Below, piece after piece: positions 16,101 to 23,984 of a DNA stretch of 64,000 nt. Origin of the DNA: Gemmatimonadota bacterium (GTDB taxonomy: Bacteria; Gemmatimonadota; Gemmatimonadetes; Gemmatimonadales; GWC2-71-9). Each line of letters begins with the position of its first letter. Position 1 is the first letter of the stretch. The stretch spans positions 1-64,000 of the forward strand of contig JAOTVV010000012.1 of NCBI GenBank assembly GCA_029863245.1. The letters are read 5' to 3'. The translations under genes were made by a program, and so were the position numbers. The notes beneath the pieces were generated by a model that was not told where the DNA came from, did not search any database, and was given only the letters and a program-made list of their open reading frames with translations.

Positions 16101-18415
16101 CCTACCAGGCCGGCGCCGACAACGCCTTGAAGCCGATCACGACCACGGCGATTGACGGGTCGACCGTCAGCCTCATGGGCCTCCACGATCCCGCCAACGC
16201 CATCAACCCGCCGGCCAAGAAGGAGATCGGCCTGCCGTTCCTGCTCGAGATCGCTCCTCTGTGCCCCGGCGGCGTGCCGCGGCCCTGTCCCGAAGCCATC
16301 TCGGCCGACGATCCGGGCACGTACCTGGTCAATTACCGCAACGAGCCGATCGCGCTCCGGATTGCGGATCCGAGCATTCTCAATATCGCAGGCGGTCCCA
16401 CGCAGGCGGCGGGCGTCGCGGGCGACCTATCGCACGTGTTCCGCTCGGACTTAAGGGACGCGCTCGGGAACCCGATCCCGCGGAAGATTGCGGCCCTCAA
16501 CTCGGTTACGGGAGCTGCGCCGTACGCGCCGTTGACGGGTGGTCTCCAACCGGGCGACCCGTTCACGCCGCTGTTCCGCGTTTACGAGGGTGACAAGGTG
16601 CAGTACCGCACCATGGTGGGCGCGCACGAGGAAGGGCACAACATCACCGTCCACGGGGCCAGGTGGCTGTTCGAGCCGAGCTGGAAAAACTCGGGCTACC
16701 GGGCCTCCCAGATGTATGGCATCTCCGAGCACTTCGAGTTCGAGATGCCGGCGATGCAAGCCGTCAAAGCTCCCGGCGGGTTCGAGGACCACCTCTACGT
16801 AGCCGGCGCGGCGGTGGACAACATGTGGAATGGCATGTGGGGCATCATGCGGGCCTACCAGGGGATTCAGCCGAACCTGGCCACGCTGTCCTCCAATACC
16901 GATGGCAAGTCGCCACGGAACCCCAACCCGCGCGAGTTCAACGGCGTATGCCCGGTCTTTCCAAAGGTGAAAGGGGTGAGCCCGTTCGAGAGGAAGTTCA
17001 CCGTCTGGGCGGTCTTGGCGAAGGACGTCCTGCCCGGCGGGGCGCTGGTGTACAACTCGCGGGCAGTGAACGGTGGACCGCTCACCGATCCCAACGCGAT
17101 CCTCTACGTCCTGAAAAGCGACATCGGCACAAATGGCAAGCTCAAGGCCGGGGTGCCGATTGAGCCGCTCATTCTGAGGGCCAACGCCGGCGACTGCATC
17201 TTCGTCACGTTGGAGAACAAGTTGCCAGCGACGCTGCCCGACAACGCCGGCTTCAGCACCATGCCGATGATCGTCAACTACTTCAACGCCAACGAGGTCG
17301 CGCCGTCGAGCGACGTTGGGCTGCACGCGCAGCTCGTGACCTACGACATGTTCGATAGCGACGGCGCCAACGTGGGCTTCAACCAGGTTCAGACCGTGGC
17401 GCCCGGCGGGCCTCCCGTCACGTACAAGTGGTACGCCGGCGACGTGGTGGTGTGCGAGGGCGGTGAGCCCGCGACGCAGTGCGCCGGCAAGGCAGATGGC
17501 ACTCGCGTGGCAGTTCCCATGGAGTTCGGTGCCACCGCGCTCATGTCGTCCGATCGCATCAAGCACAGCCAGAAGGGCGCGATCGGCGCGTTGATCATCG
17601 AGCCGGCCGACTGCGTCGGCACCCTCCCGGGGATGCCGAACGTACCGGACTGCACAAATGGCCGCTCGACCTGGGTGGAGGACGCGGGCAGCCGGGCCTC
17701 GGCCACGGTCACCCTGAGAGACCGTGTTACCGGAAATCCGACCGGTGCGTTCCGGGAGTTCGTGCTGCTCTACCAGGACGACCTGAACCTGCGCTGCGCC
17801 GGCTGCGGTGGCGATCCTCTGGACGCCAATGCCGTGCCCAACCTGGCGGAGTCCGAGGATCCGGAGGACTCGGGTCAGCGGGCGTTCAACTACAAGACGG
17901 AGCCGATGTGGCTGCGGCTGGGCTTCGATCCGGACAGGCCTCTTACCGGCCCGACCGGTACAGGCGAACTCGTGTTCCGGAATGCACTCAGCAACGCCCA
18001 GGTGGGCGGCGATCCCGAGACGCCTGTCTTCACGGCCGAGGTGGGTACGCCGGTCAGGTTCCGGGTGGTGCAGTCCGGCGGCCACGCGCGAAACCATACG
18101 TTCACGCTGCACGGCCACGGCTGGCAGGAGGAGCCGTGGACCGATAACTCGACCAAGTTGGGCGACAACCCGATATCCGAGTGGAAGGGTGCTCAGGAAG
18201 GAATCGGTCCGGGCAGCGCCTTCAACTTCCTGCTCACCAATGGCGCGGGAGGCAAGGCCGGCGTGACGGGTGACTACCTGTTCCGTGACTTCCCGTCCTT
18301 CCAGTTCGACGCCGGCCTGTGGGGTATCCTGCGGGTCTGTGAAGCCGACGGGACGGCGGACACGACGTGCGGTAAGGGTGGTGGCGGAGCGCCGCCCAAG
18401 CCGCCCAGGAAGTGA
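13151..18415 (+). CDS. Giant multicopper oxidase-like exported protein (MnxG/McoA type)
   Basis: 1754 residues with a Sec signal (cut near residue 32) and a Gly/Pro-rich tail. I see three successive two-cupredoxin units: about 45-560, 600-1270 and 1290-1740. The full type-1/trinuclear motifs are in the first unit: HHIFHLHAH (450-458, HxxHxH) and HCHFYPHFAQGM (505-516). HxH motifs follow in the second unit (HIH 798-800, HDH 910-912), with HNITVHG at 1163-1169. The third unit keeps HTFTLHGHGW (1649-1658) but has HAQ at 1392 and no HCH. In ordinary laccases the HxH motifs come before HCH, so the order is permuted. This size and pattern recall bacterial Mn(II) oxidases MnxG/McoA. A GGAGG lies 6 bases before the ATG. 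Substrate (Mn(II), Fe(II), Cu(I) or organic) is inferred, not shown. Confidence 0.85.
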   Translation: MQKWSLSLRAHLSLVAALGFAIVASPAGVEAQAAPSCPDGGAFVTANVVALDQVFIYNRRGAFAPGMIYALERDVVAKPGTAGGPGNVMLRPDERPRPLTLRVNAGDCLAITFTNLLANPRPGGSGVTPLDPPWDNQPNERAASVHVIGMQLLGDIGSDGSNVGRNASSLVIPGGTATYYLYAQREGTFMMYSAGAQTGSEADGGTLSFGLFGAINVEPAGSEWYRSQVSREEMDLATVGRTPGGQPILDYDATYPANIVLYPRSGGVAGVPILKMVDAAGQIVHSDLTAIITEPCAEKTYPLNPALPNRCEPFREITVIFHDEIKAVQAFDVYNDPVLSHTLHSVRDGFAINYGTGGIGSEIIANRLGLGPEAECNECKYEEFFLTSWALGDPAMVTDVLANASDPNPVIGDPIVATVALYPDDPSNVYHSYLNDHVKIRNLHVGPKEHHIFHLHAHQWLYTPDSDESSYLDSQAIGPGGSYTYDIAYGGGGNRNKGPGDAIFHCHFYPHFAQGMWALWRNHDVFENGTPLDADGKPSGTLSDWESRALPDAEITAGAPNVGVVPMPGLAMAPMPTALMPGYPFYIPGVAGHRPPKPPLDTEIDGGLSRHVVTAGTAHFPPLNRLDFDKVNETLDVTFLPETGTALEVNAMNFHAAKDPETGASTGIGAFQPTYDTDGNVAKFRVNGLPGIAGAPFADPCALDDGTAFTGQMYEYRAAGFKLNATYNKVGWKNPQHHMEALDQDVGDFMTGAKPPEPFFFRANSNSCIEFYLTNLFPNLYQLDDFQVRTPVDVLGQHIHLVKFDVTSSDGSANGWNYEDGSLSPDEVKERIHAIRAFTNLGGNPCPVDALDNGGRPEECPVAEWHPFFTDVPGVGDLALGAQTTIQRWYADELLNNSGDDRTLRTVYTHDHFAPSTQQQAGYYAGLLIEPEGSQWLIAEGPGAGTPMGGRPDGGPTSWQAIIEPPDGDAYREFMFEIQDFALAYQAGADNALKPITTTAIDGSTVSLMGLHDPANAINPPAKKEIGLPFLLEIAPLCPGGVPRPCPEAISADDPGTYLVNYRNEPIALRIADPSILNIAGGPTQAAGVAGDLSHVFRSDLRDALGNPIPRKIAALNSVTGAAPYAPLTGGLQPGDPFTPLFRVYEGDKVQYRTMVGAHEEGHNITVHGARWLFEPSWKNSGYRASQMYGISEHFEFEMPAMQAVKAPGGFEDHLYVAGAAVDNMWNGMWGIMRAYQGIQPNLATLSSNTDGKSPRNPNPREFNGVCPVFPKVKGVSPFERKFTVWAVLAKDVLPGGALVYNSRAVNGGPLTDPNAILYVLKSDIGTNGKLKAGVPIEPLILRANAGDCIFVTLENKLPATLPDNAGFSTMPMIVNYFNANEVAPSSDVGLHAQLVTYDMFDSDGANVGFNQVQTVAPGGPPVTYKWYAGDVVVCEGGEPATQCAGKADGTRVAVPMEFGATALMSSDRIKHSQKGAIGALIIEPADCVGTLPGMPNVPDCTNGRSTWVEDAGSRASATVTLRDRVTGNPTGAFREFVLLYQDDLNLRCAGCGGDPLDANAVPNLAESEDPEDSGQRAFNYKTEPMWLRLGFDPDRPLTGPTGTGELVFRNALSNAQVGGDPETPVFTAEVGTPVRFRVVQSGGHARNHTFTLHGHGWQEEPWTDNSTKLGDNPISEWKGAQEGIGPGSAFNFLLTNGAGGKAGVTGDYLFRDFPSFQFDAGLWGILRVCEADGTADTTCGKGGGGAPPKPPRK

Positions 18416-18441
18416 CGATAGGTAGCAGTTAGCATCCGGTT

Positions 18442-18467
18442 CGAGCGGGGGCCTTTGCCTCCGCTCG
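18442..18467 (+). terminator. Hairpin after the oxidase gene, no T-run
   Basis: An 11-bp stem (CGAGCGGGGGC paired with GCCTCCGCTCG, one G-U) with a CTTT loop, 26 bp after the oxidase stop. No T-tract follows, so it may be an mRNA-stabilising hairpin or a weak terminator. Confidence 0.5.
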
Positions 18468-18609
18468 GGCCGGTCACCAGTAGCGAGGCAGCCGTCTTCG
18501 GCTCAAGGTGGGCCGATGGACGCCAAGGTTAATCACGCGGGTTTGAGGGAGCCTGCGGGTGATTCCCTCTTGTTCGGATGCCCCCACGGGTCCGGCACCA
18601 CCCGCAGAT

Positions 18610-18644
18610 CACAGCCTGGCCTCGTGCCAGGCTGTGTTTTTTTT
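18610..18644 (+). terminator. Strong Rho-independent terminator
   Basis: A perfect 11-bp stem CACAGCCTGGC / GCCAGGCTGTG with a short loop, followed by eight T. It lies 195 bp after the oxidase stop and 43 bp before the beta-propeller start, so it either ends the oxidase transcript or acts as an attenuator for read-through into the propeller and T2SS genes. Confidence 0.88.
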
Positions 18645-18686
18645 GAGCCGTGTTGTTTGTACTCGAATCTTGAAGAGAGGTGTGTT

Positions 18687-20678
18687 GTGGTATCCCGTCG
18701 AATCGCAGTAGTGATCATAGCAGCGTTGGTGGCCCTGAGCGCCGAGGTCTCCGCGCAGCAGCACGACCAGCATAGCCAGCACGCCAGCCGACCGCCGGCC
18801 GCCACGGCCGACACCGCGATCGGCACGCCCCTGGTCTCGAAGCACATCGTCCAGAACGGCGTGGTGGTGGACCTGACCCTTGCGCGGCCGGCGGTCGGCA
18901 TGTCGGATGCCCCTGGGTTGCTCGAGGGCGAGGACGTCAACGTCCGGTTCGCCTTCACGGACAGTGCCACGGGCCTGCCCCTCACCAACCTGGCTCCCAC
19001 CGGCTGGATTGACGCCCGGAAGGCGGGGACGGGCACGACCGAGTACGGTGCGTGCCGGGAGAAGATCCAATCGTATCTGCGCGGCACGCTGCAGATCCGG
19101 CCGGCCATTGATCTCAACAGCTCGTACGTCCTGGCCCTCGCCGCCGGCAACGCGGTGGCGGTCTACGATCCCATCGTGGGGTTCAACATCAGCAAGCTGT
19201 ACGCGGCGGCCCCCCTCGGCGGTGAAGGGGACGACTGGGCGCTGGCGTCGGACAACGAGCGGCTGTTCGTGACCTTGCCCATGCTCAATACGGTGGCGGT
19301 CGTGAACACCAGCATCTGGCGCGTGGAATCCAACGTGCCGGTGGGGCTCCGGCCCACGCGCATCGCGTTCCAGCCGGACGGTCGGTACCTTTGGGTTGTG
19401 AACGGGGGGCCCGGCGGCAGCGCGAGCGGCGTGAGCGTGATCAATCCGGTCTCCAAGGCCGTGGTGCAGCACATCCCCACCGGGGCGGGGCCGCATGAGG
19501 TCGCGTTCAGCCCGGACAGCCGGTACGCGTTCGTGACCAACCGCGAGCAGGGGACCGTCTCGACCATCGATATCGGCACGTTCGAGGTGGTGAGCGATAT
19601 CCCGACGGGCCCGAGCCCGATGGGCGTTGCCTGGTCGTCGGCGGGCGAGGCACTCTACGTGACACACGAGGGCGATGGGTCGATCGCGGTGCTCGACATC
19701 GAGCGCCGGGAAGTCACGGCGCGCCTCGCCGGCAAGGCCGGCGTGGGCGTCGTGGCGTTCGATCCGTCGGGTCGCTGGGGGTTTGCGCCGAACCCGGTGG
19801 CGGACGAGGTCTACATCATCGACGCGACCGTGGCGAAGATCGTGGACACGCTCCCGTTCGGCACGGCGCCGGATCAGGTGGCGTTCACCGACAACTTCGC
19901 TTACGTGCGTGCCAGCGGCTCGCCCGACGTGGTCATGATCCCGTTCGACGTGCTCGAGGCCGAGGGCAAGGCCAAGGTCATGGCGTTCGAGACGGGTCGG
20001 CAGGCGCCGACCAAGTACGGCAGCAACGCGACGGCCGCGGCCATCGCCCCGGCGGCCCACCACATGAGTGACGCGGTCTACGTGCCGAACGCGGCCGAGA
20101 AGTCCATCTACCTGTACCACTACATGATGAGCATGCCGATGCCGTCGGGTCGGGTGGATACGTATCCGTTCGAGCCCAAGGCCCTGCTGGTGGTGAACCG
20201 CGCCCTCAGGGAGACGGCCCCCGGCGTGTACCAGACCGTCGTCAAAGCGCCGGCCGCGGGCGAGTGGGACGTGGTCTTTCTCTTGGACGATCCGCGAGTC
20301 ATCAACTGTTTCGATTTCGCGGTGAGCGTGAACCCGAAGGCGGAGACGGTCAAGCCGCTCCGCATCTCCATCGAGCCGCTCGATGGCGACGAGAAGCTGC
20401 CCGTCGGGGAGGCGGCGGCGGTTCGCTTCAAGCTGATCGATCAGGACGCGGATGAGGCGAAGATCGGCCTCGAGGACGTTTGGGTGTGGGTGTTCTCGAG
20501 CAGGGGCTGGAGCACGCGCACGGTGGCCGAACATGTGGAGGACGGGGTGTACCGGATCGAGCTGACGTTGCCGAGATCGGGCACGTACAACATGATCATT
20601 GCCTCCAGGACGCTGGGGATTCGGTTCGAGGACACCTTCCCCGCGATCCTGCGCGCGGTAGAGCCGAAAGCGCCTTGA
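18687..20678 (+). CDS. Exported YVTN-type beta-propeller protein, His/Met-rich
   Basis: 663 residues from the GTG at 18687 (GAGAGG 6 bases upstream; the frame is open to 18516 but that part overlaps the terminator). A Sec signal ends at VSA (residue 23) and the mature protein starts QQHDQHSQH. The centre is a beta-propeller with YVTN-type blades (PTRIAFQPDGRYLWVVNGG, PHEVAFSPDSRYAFVTN, MGVAWSSAGEALYVTHEG). After it comes HHM (458-460) and YHYMMSMPMPSG (477-488), a Met/His-rich segment of the type that binds copper, then a beta-sandwich-like end. Family members are periplasmic or surface proteins, some next to copper oxidases or nitrite reductases. Its place after the giant oxidase suggests a partner in copper delivery, electron transfer or adhesion; this is inference. 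Confidence 0.78.
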   Translation: MVSRRIAVVIIAALVALSAEVSAQQHDQHSQHASRPPAATADTAIGTPLVSKHIVQNGVVVDLTLARPAVGMSDAPGLLEGEDVNVRFAFTDSATGLPLTNLAPTGWIDARKAGTGTTEYGACREKIQSYLRGTLQIRPAIDLNSSYVLALAAGNAVAVYDPIVGFNISKLYAAAPLGGEGDDWALASDNERLFVTLPMLNTVAVVNTSIWRVESNVPVGLRPTRIAFQPDGRYLWVVNGGPGGSASGVSVINPVSKAVVQHIPTGAGPHEVAFSPDSRYAFVTNREQGTVSTIDIGTFEVVSDIPTGPSPMGVAWSSAGEALYVTHEGDGSIAVLDIERREVTARLAGKAGVGVVAFDPSGRWGFAPNPVADEVYIIDATVAKIVDTLPFGTAPDQVAFTDNFAYVRASGSPDVVMIPFDVLEAEGKAKVMAFETGRQAPTKYGSNATAAAIAPAAHHMSDAVYVPNAAEKSIYLYHYMMSMPMPSGRVDTYPFEPKALLVVNRALRETAPGVYQTVVKAPAAGEWDVVFLLDDPRVINCFDFAVSVNPKAETVKPLRISIEPLDGDEKLPVGEAAAVRFKLIDQDADEAKIGLEDVWVWVFSSRGWSTRTVAEHVEDGVYRIELTLPRSGTYNMIIASRTLGIRFEDTFPAILRAVEPKAP

Positions 20679-20774
20679 GGCTGGGTGGAAAACGTCACAG
20701 GTGAAGGTCACGGCGATGCGGTCCCGAATCATGAGCGCGAAGACCGACTCCGGTGGCGCCAGCGGAGGGTAGCG

Positions 20775-22289
20775 ATGCGACATCCGATTGAGACCCACTT
20801 GGCTGACCTGGGCGATATCTCCCGCCTCAGCGATGCGCTGACGGCGGAGTATCTCGAGGAGCACCAGTTGCTCCCGATCGCACGGACGAACGGATCCGTG
20901 GTCGTCGCACACGGGAGACCACCCGACCCCCAAGCCATCGCCGAGCTGGCCAGGTTGTTCGAAGCGCAGATCCAGCTCGTACAGGTACCGGAGGATGAGC
21001 TGCTCGCCGGGGTACGGCGGGTCTACGGGGGCGATGGCGCAACGGCGGCGGAGTTCATCGCCACGTATGAACTCGAGACCTTGGCCATCTCGGACGACGA
21101 AGTCGTTGGCCACGATTTGGAGGGCCTCGCCAACCAGCCGCCGGTGATCAGGTTGGTGAATCTGTTGCTCGCCGAGGCGGTCGAGGTCGAGGCGAGCGAC
21201 GTGCACGTCGAGGCGGAGGGCCCGGCGCTCCGGGTCCGGTATCGCATCGACGGCGTGCTCCAAGAGGCGCCGTCGCCGCCTTCCCAACTCCGGGCGGCCA
21301 TCGTGAGCCGGTTGAAGATCATGGCGGAGCTGGACATCGCCGAGCGGCGCATGCCGCAGGACGGCCGGGTCCGGCTCCGGGTCGGCGAGCGCAAGCTCAA
21401 CGTGCGAGTGAGCACGCTTCCGACGCTGCACGGCGAGAGCGTGGTGCTGCGGCTGTTGGACGCGCAGAAACAGCGGCTCCGGCTGGACGACCTGGGGCTT
21501 GGAGACGACGCGATGGAGGTGGTGCTCCACCTCGCGGGCCGGCCACAGGGTGTCCTGCTCTCGACCGGCCCGACGGGGAGTGGCAAGACGACGACGCTGT
21601 ACGCCCTGCTCGATCGGATCCAGACGGGCCGCGAAAAGATCGTCTCGGTGGAGGACCCGGTCGAGTACGAGTTCCCGGGCGTCGCACAGGTCCCTGTGCG
21701 GGCCAAAGGCGGACTCACCTTTGCCAAGGCGCTGCGCTCGATCCTGCGCCAGGACCCGGACGTGCTCTTGGTGGGGGAGATGCGGGACTCCGAGACCGCA
21801 GAGATCTGTATCCAAGCGGCGCTCACCGGGCACCTGGTGCTCTCGACGCTGCACACCAACGACGCGCCTTCTGCCCTCACCCGTCTGCTGGATCTGGGGG
21901 TGCCGGACTACCTGGTGACCAGCACCGTGGAGGCCGTGCTGGCCCAGCGACTGGTGCGCAAGCCCTGCGGAGACTGTGCGCAACCGCACCCGGTCGATGT
22001 CGCGGCGCTGCGCGAGATGGAGGCGGACGGATGTGACGTGCGCGAAGAGCGGCGCGGGAAGGGCTGCCCGGCGTGTCGTGGTACCGGGTACCGAGGACGC
22101 ACCGGCATCTACGAGCTGCTGCTAATCGACGACGAGATCAGGGCCGAGGTCATGCGCCGGCAGGGATCGGGTACGATCCGCCGGCTCGCAGTGGCGAAGG
22201 GCATGCGCCCCTTGCGGATGGACGGCTGGCGCCAGGTGGCTGCGGGTCTGACCACGGCCTCGGAAGTGCTCCGCGTCACCGCGGCATGA
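20775..22289 (+). CDS. gspE: Type II secretion ATPase
   Basis: A 504-residue GspE/PilB-type ATPase that drives pseudopilus assembly from the cytoplasmic face. It has an N-terminal GspE_N-like domain (about 1-120), Walker A GPTGSGKTT, the Asp box SVEDPVEY, Walker B DPDVLLVGEMRD, the His box LVLSTLHTNDAPSA and a Zn-binding CGDC...CPAC insert near the C-terminus. The ATG at 20775 has GGAGG 6 bases upstream; the frame opens earlier at 20685. It starts an 11-gene T2SS operon, 96 bp after the beta-propeller gene. Confidence 0.95.
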   Translation: MRHPIETHLADLGDISRLSDALTAEYLEEHQLLPIARTNGSVVVAHGRPPDPQAIAELARLFEAQIQLVQVPEDELLAGVRRVYGGDGATAAEFIATYELETLAISDDEVVGHDLEGLANQPPVIRLVNLLLAEAVEVEASDVHVEAEGPALRVRYRIDGVLQEAPSPPSQLRAAIVSRLKIMAELDIAERRMPQDGRVRLRVGERKLNVRVSTLPTLHGESVVLRLLDAQKQRLRLDDLGLGDDAMEVVLHLAGRPQGVLLSTGPTGSGKTTTLYALLDRIQTGREKIVSVEDPVEYEFPGVAQVPVRAKGGLTFAKALRSILRQDPDVLLVGEMRDSETAEICIQAALTGHLVLSTLHTNDAPSALTRLLDLGVPDYLVTSTVEAVLAQRLVRKPCGDCAQPHPVDVAALREMEADGCDVREERRGKGCPACRGTGYRGRTGIYELLLIDDEIRAEVMRRQGSGTIRRLAVAKGMRPLRMDGWRQVAAGLTTASEVLRVTAA

Positions 22290-22341
22290 GGAACGACGCC
22301 GGCGGGTTCACGGGAAGCATCATGGAGTGGCTGGAGGCACA

Positions 22342-22779
22342 GTGAGACGCAACGAACGAACCGAGTGCGGCTTCACGCTGATCGAGATCATGGTGGTCAT
22401 TCTGGTGCTCGGGATGCTGGCCGCGCTGGTCGCGCCTAACGTGTTCAGGAATGTCGGCTCGGCCAAGGAAGCGGCGGCCCGGTCGCAGATCGAGCTGTTG
22501 GGGGCCGCGCTCGACGGCTATCGGCTCGATAACGACATGTACCCTGCGACCGAGCAGGGTCTGGAAGCGCTTCGCCGAGAGCCGCTCAGCGAGCCGCGTC
22601 CGCGGAATTGGCGGGGACCATACCTCCGCAAGGAAGTGCCGCTCGATCCCTGGAACCGCCCCTACATGTTCCGCAGCCCCGGAGTAGCCAATCCGTGGAG
22701 CTACGATCTGTTGAGTTACGGGCGAGACGGGCGGGAGGGTGGTGAGGGTGAGGACGCGGACATCACGAGCTGGCAGTAA
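22342..22779 (+). CDS. gspG: Major pseudopilin
   Basis: About 145 residues. A short leader ends in G with cleavage before FTLIEIMVVILVLGMLAALVAP, the class III prepilin signal with Glu at +5. PATEQGLEAL and the C-terminal DPWNRPY...WSYDLLSYGRDG region with acidic residues are typical of GspG and its calcium site. The GTG at 22342 follows GGAGG; GTG at 22327 is an alternative. It would be processed by the prepilin peptidase at 56677. Confidence 0.95.
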   Translation: MRRNERTECGFTLIEIMVVILVLGMLAALVAPNVFRNVGSAKEAAARSQIELLGAALDGYRLDNDMYPATEQGLEALRREPLSEPRPRNWRGPYLRKEVPLDPWNRPYMFRSPGVANPWSYDLLSYGRDGREGGEGEDADITSWQ

Positions 22780-22784
22780 GCGCC

Positions 22785-23984
22785 GTGCCACACTTTGCGT
22801 ATCGCGCCGCCACCCAGGGAGGGCAGACCCTCCGAGGGGTTCTGGAAGCGGCTTCGGCGACCGAGTTGGAGCGGGATCTCGGCGCACGCGGTCTGTTGCT
22901 GTTGGATGCCACCCAGTCGCGGCCGGTGACCCCCGCCCGACACCGGTTCCGACGCCGACGGGCCGACGTGGTGGAGGCGATCCGGTACCTGGCGTTGCTG
23001 GTCGAAGCCGGGTTTCCGCTCGACCGGGCGATTGGCACGGTGACCCGCGTCGTGGGTCGGGCCGACGTCGCACAGGCGCTGGAAATCGTGAGGGACCGGG
23101 TGCGCGCGGGCGCACCGTTGGCCGATGCGTTCGCCGAGCAGCCCCGCATGTTTCCGCGGCTGGCGATCGGAATGGCGCGGGCCGGGGAGCGGGGCGGACA
23201 CCTTGGTGAAGCGCTGAAGAACTTGGCCGAGCACCTGGAACGTGAGGAAGCACTCCGGGCTCAGGTGCTGTCGGCAATGTTCTACCCGATGCTGGTGGCC
23301 GTCGCGGGAAGTGCGGCCGTGCTGACGCTGGTCCTCTACGTCCTCCCACGGTTTGTCGATGTCTTGGGAGACGCCGGTGCGGCGCTCCCGCGCTCCACCG
23401 CCGTGCTGTTGGCCACCGGTGCGTTTCTGGGGCAGTGGTGGCCGCACCTGGCGCTCGCGGCGGCGGTGGCGATCGCGCTGGGCGTGGTATACCGCCGCTC
23501 CGAGCGGGGGCGGGCGGTGACCGACGCGTTGCTTCTCCGAATGCCGGTTGCCGGTGGTCTCAGGCAGCGTTTGGCCGCGGCTCGTCTGGGGCGTTCGCTG
23601 TCGACCCTGCTCAACAGCGGGCTTCCCATCCTCCCGTCGCTCGACGTGGCAGCGAACTCGCTGGCCGATGCGGCGGCGGCACGCCAAGTGCATCTGGCAC
23701 GGGAGGAAGTGCGCGCCGGTGTTCGGCTGGCGCCGGCGCTGGGCAGAGGCAGGGCTTTTCCCTACCTGTTTCTCCAGATGGTGGAGTTGGGTGAGGAAGG
23801 AGGGCTCCTGCCGGAGATGCTGGAGCGCGCCGCCTCGACGGCCGAGCAGGAACTGCAGCGCGGGCTCGAACGGCTGGTGCGACTGATCGAGCCTGCGATG
23901 ATCGTCATCTTCGGAGCGGTGGCCGGTCTCGTCGCGCTCTCGTTGCTGCAAGCGATCTATGGAATTCGCTTGGACGCGTTTTGA
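22785..23984 (+). CDS. gspF: T2SS inner-membrane platform protein
   Basis: 399 residues of the GspF/PilC family, which anchors the ATPase and pseudopilus base. Two cytoplasmic repeats (GFPLDRAIGTV and GLPILPSLDVA; MARAGERGGHLGEAL and MVELGEEGGLLPEML) and three hydrophobic helices (about 165-190, 215-235, 370-395) are in the normal places. GTG start 5 bp after gspG; the end overlaps gspL by 4 bp. Confidence 0.95.
   Translation: MPHFAYRAATQGGQTLRGVLEAASATELERDLGARGLLLLDATQSRPVTPARHRFRRRRADVVEAIRYLALLVEAGFPLDRAIGTVTRVVGRADVAQALEIVRDRVRAGAPLADAFAEQPRMFPRLAIGMARAGERGGHLGEALKNLAEHLEREEALRAQVLSAMFYPMLVAVAGSAAVLTLVLYVLPRFVDVLGDAGAALPRSTAVLLATGAFLGQWWPHLALAAAVAIALGVVYRRSERGRAVTDALLLRMPVAGGLRQRLAAARLGRSLSTLLNSGLPILPSLDVAANSLADAAAARQVHLAREEVRAGVRLAPALGRGRAFPYLFLQMVELGEEGGLLPEMLERAASTAEQELQRGLERLVRLIEPAMIVIFGAVAGLVALSLLQAIYGIRLDAF

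Noticed and set aside
13856-18118. Open frames of 597 and 555 codons on the minus strand inside the oxidase gene
   Set aside because: Composition is that of a shadow frame, and the plus-strand protein has clear copper motifs throughout.
18480-18600. Resemblance to a cyclic-di-GMP (GEMM) riboswitch between oxidase and propeller genes
   Set aside because: Some short strings look alike (GACGCCAAGG), but the conserved core order and the tetraloop-receptor parts could not be placed.
18609-21989. Very long open frame (1126 codons) on the minus strand opposite the propeller and gspE
   Set aside because: It has the Arg/His/Pro-rich composition of antisense of GC-rich genes, no domain, and covers two well-supported plus-strand genes.
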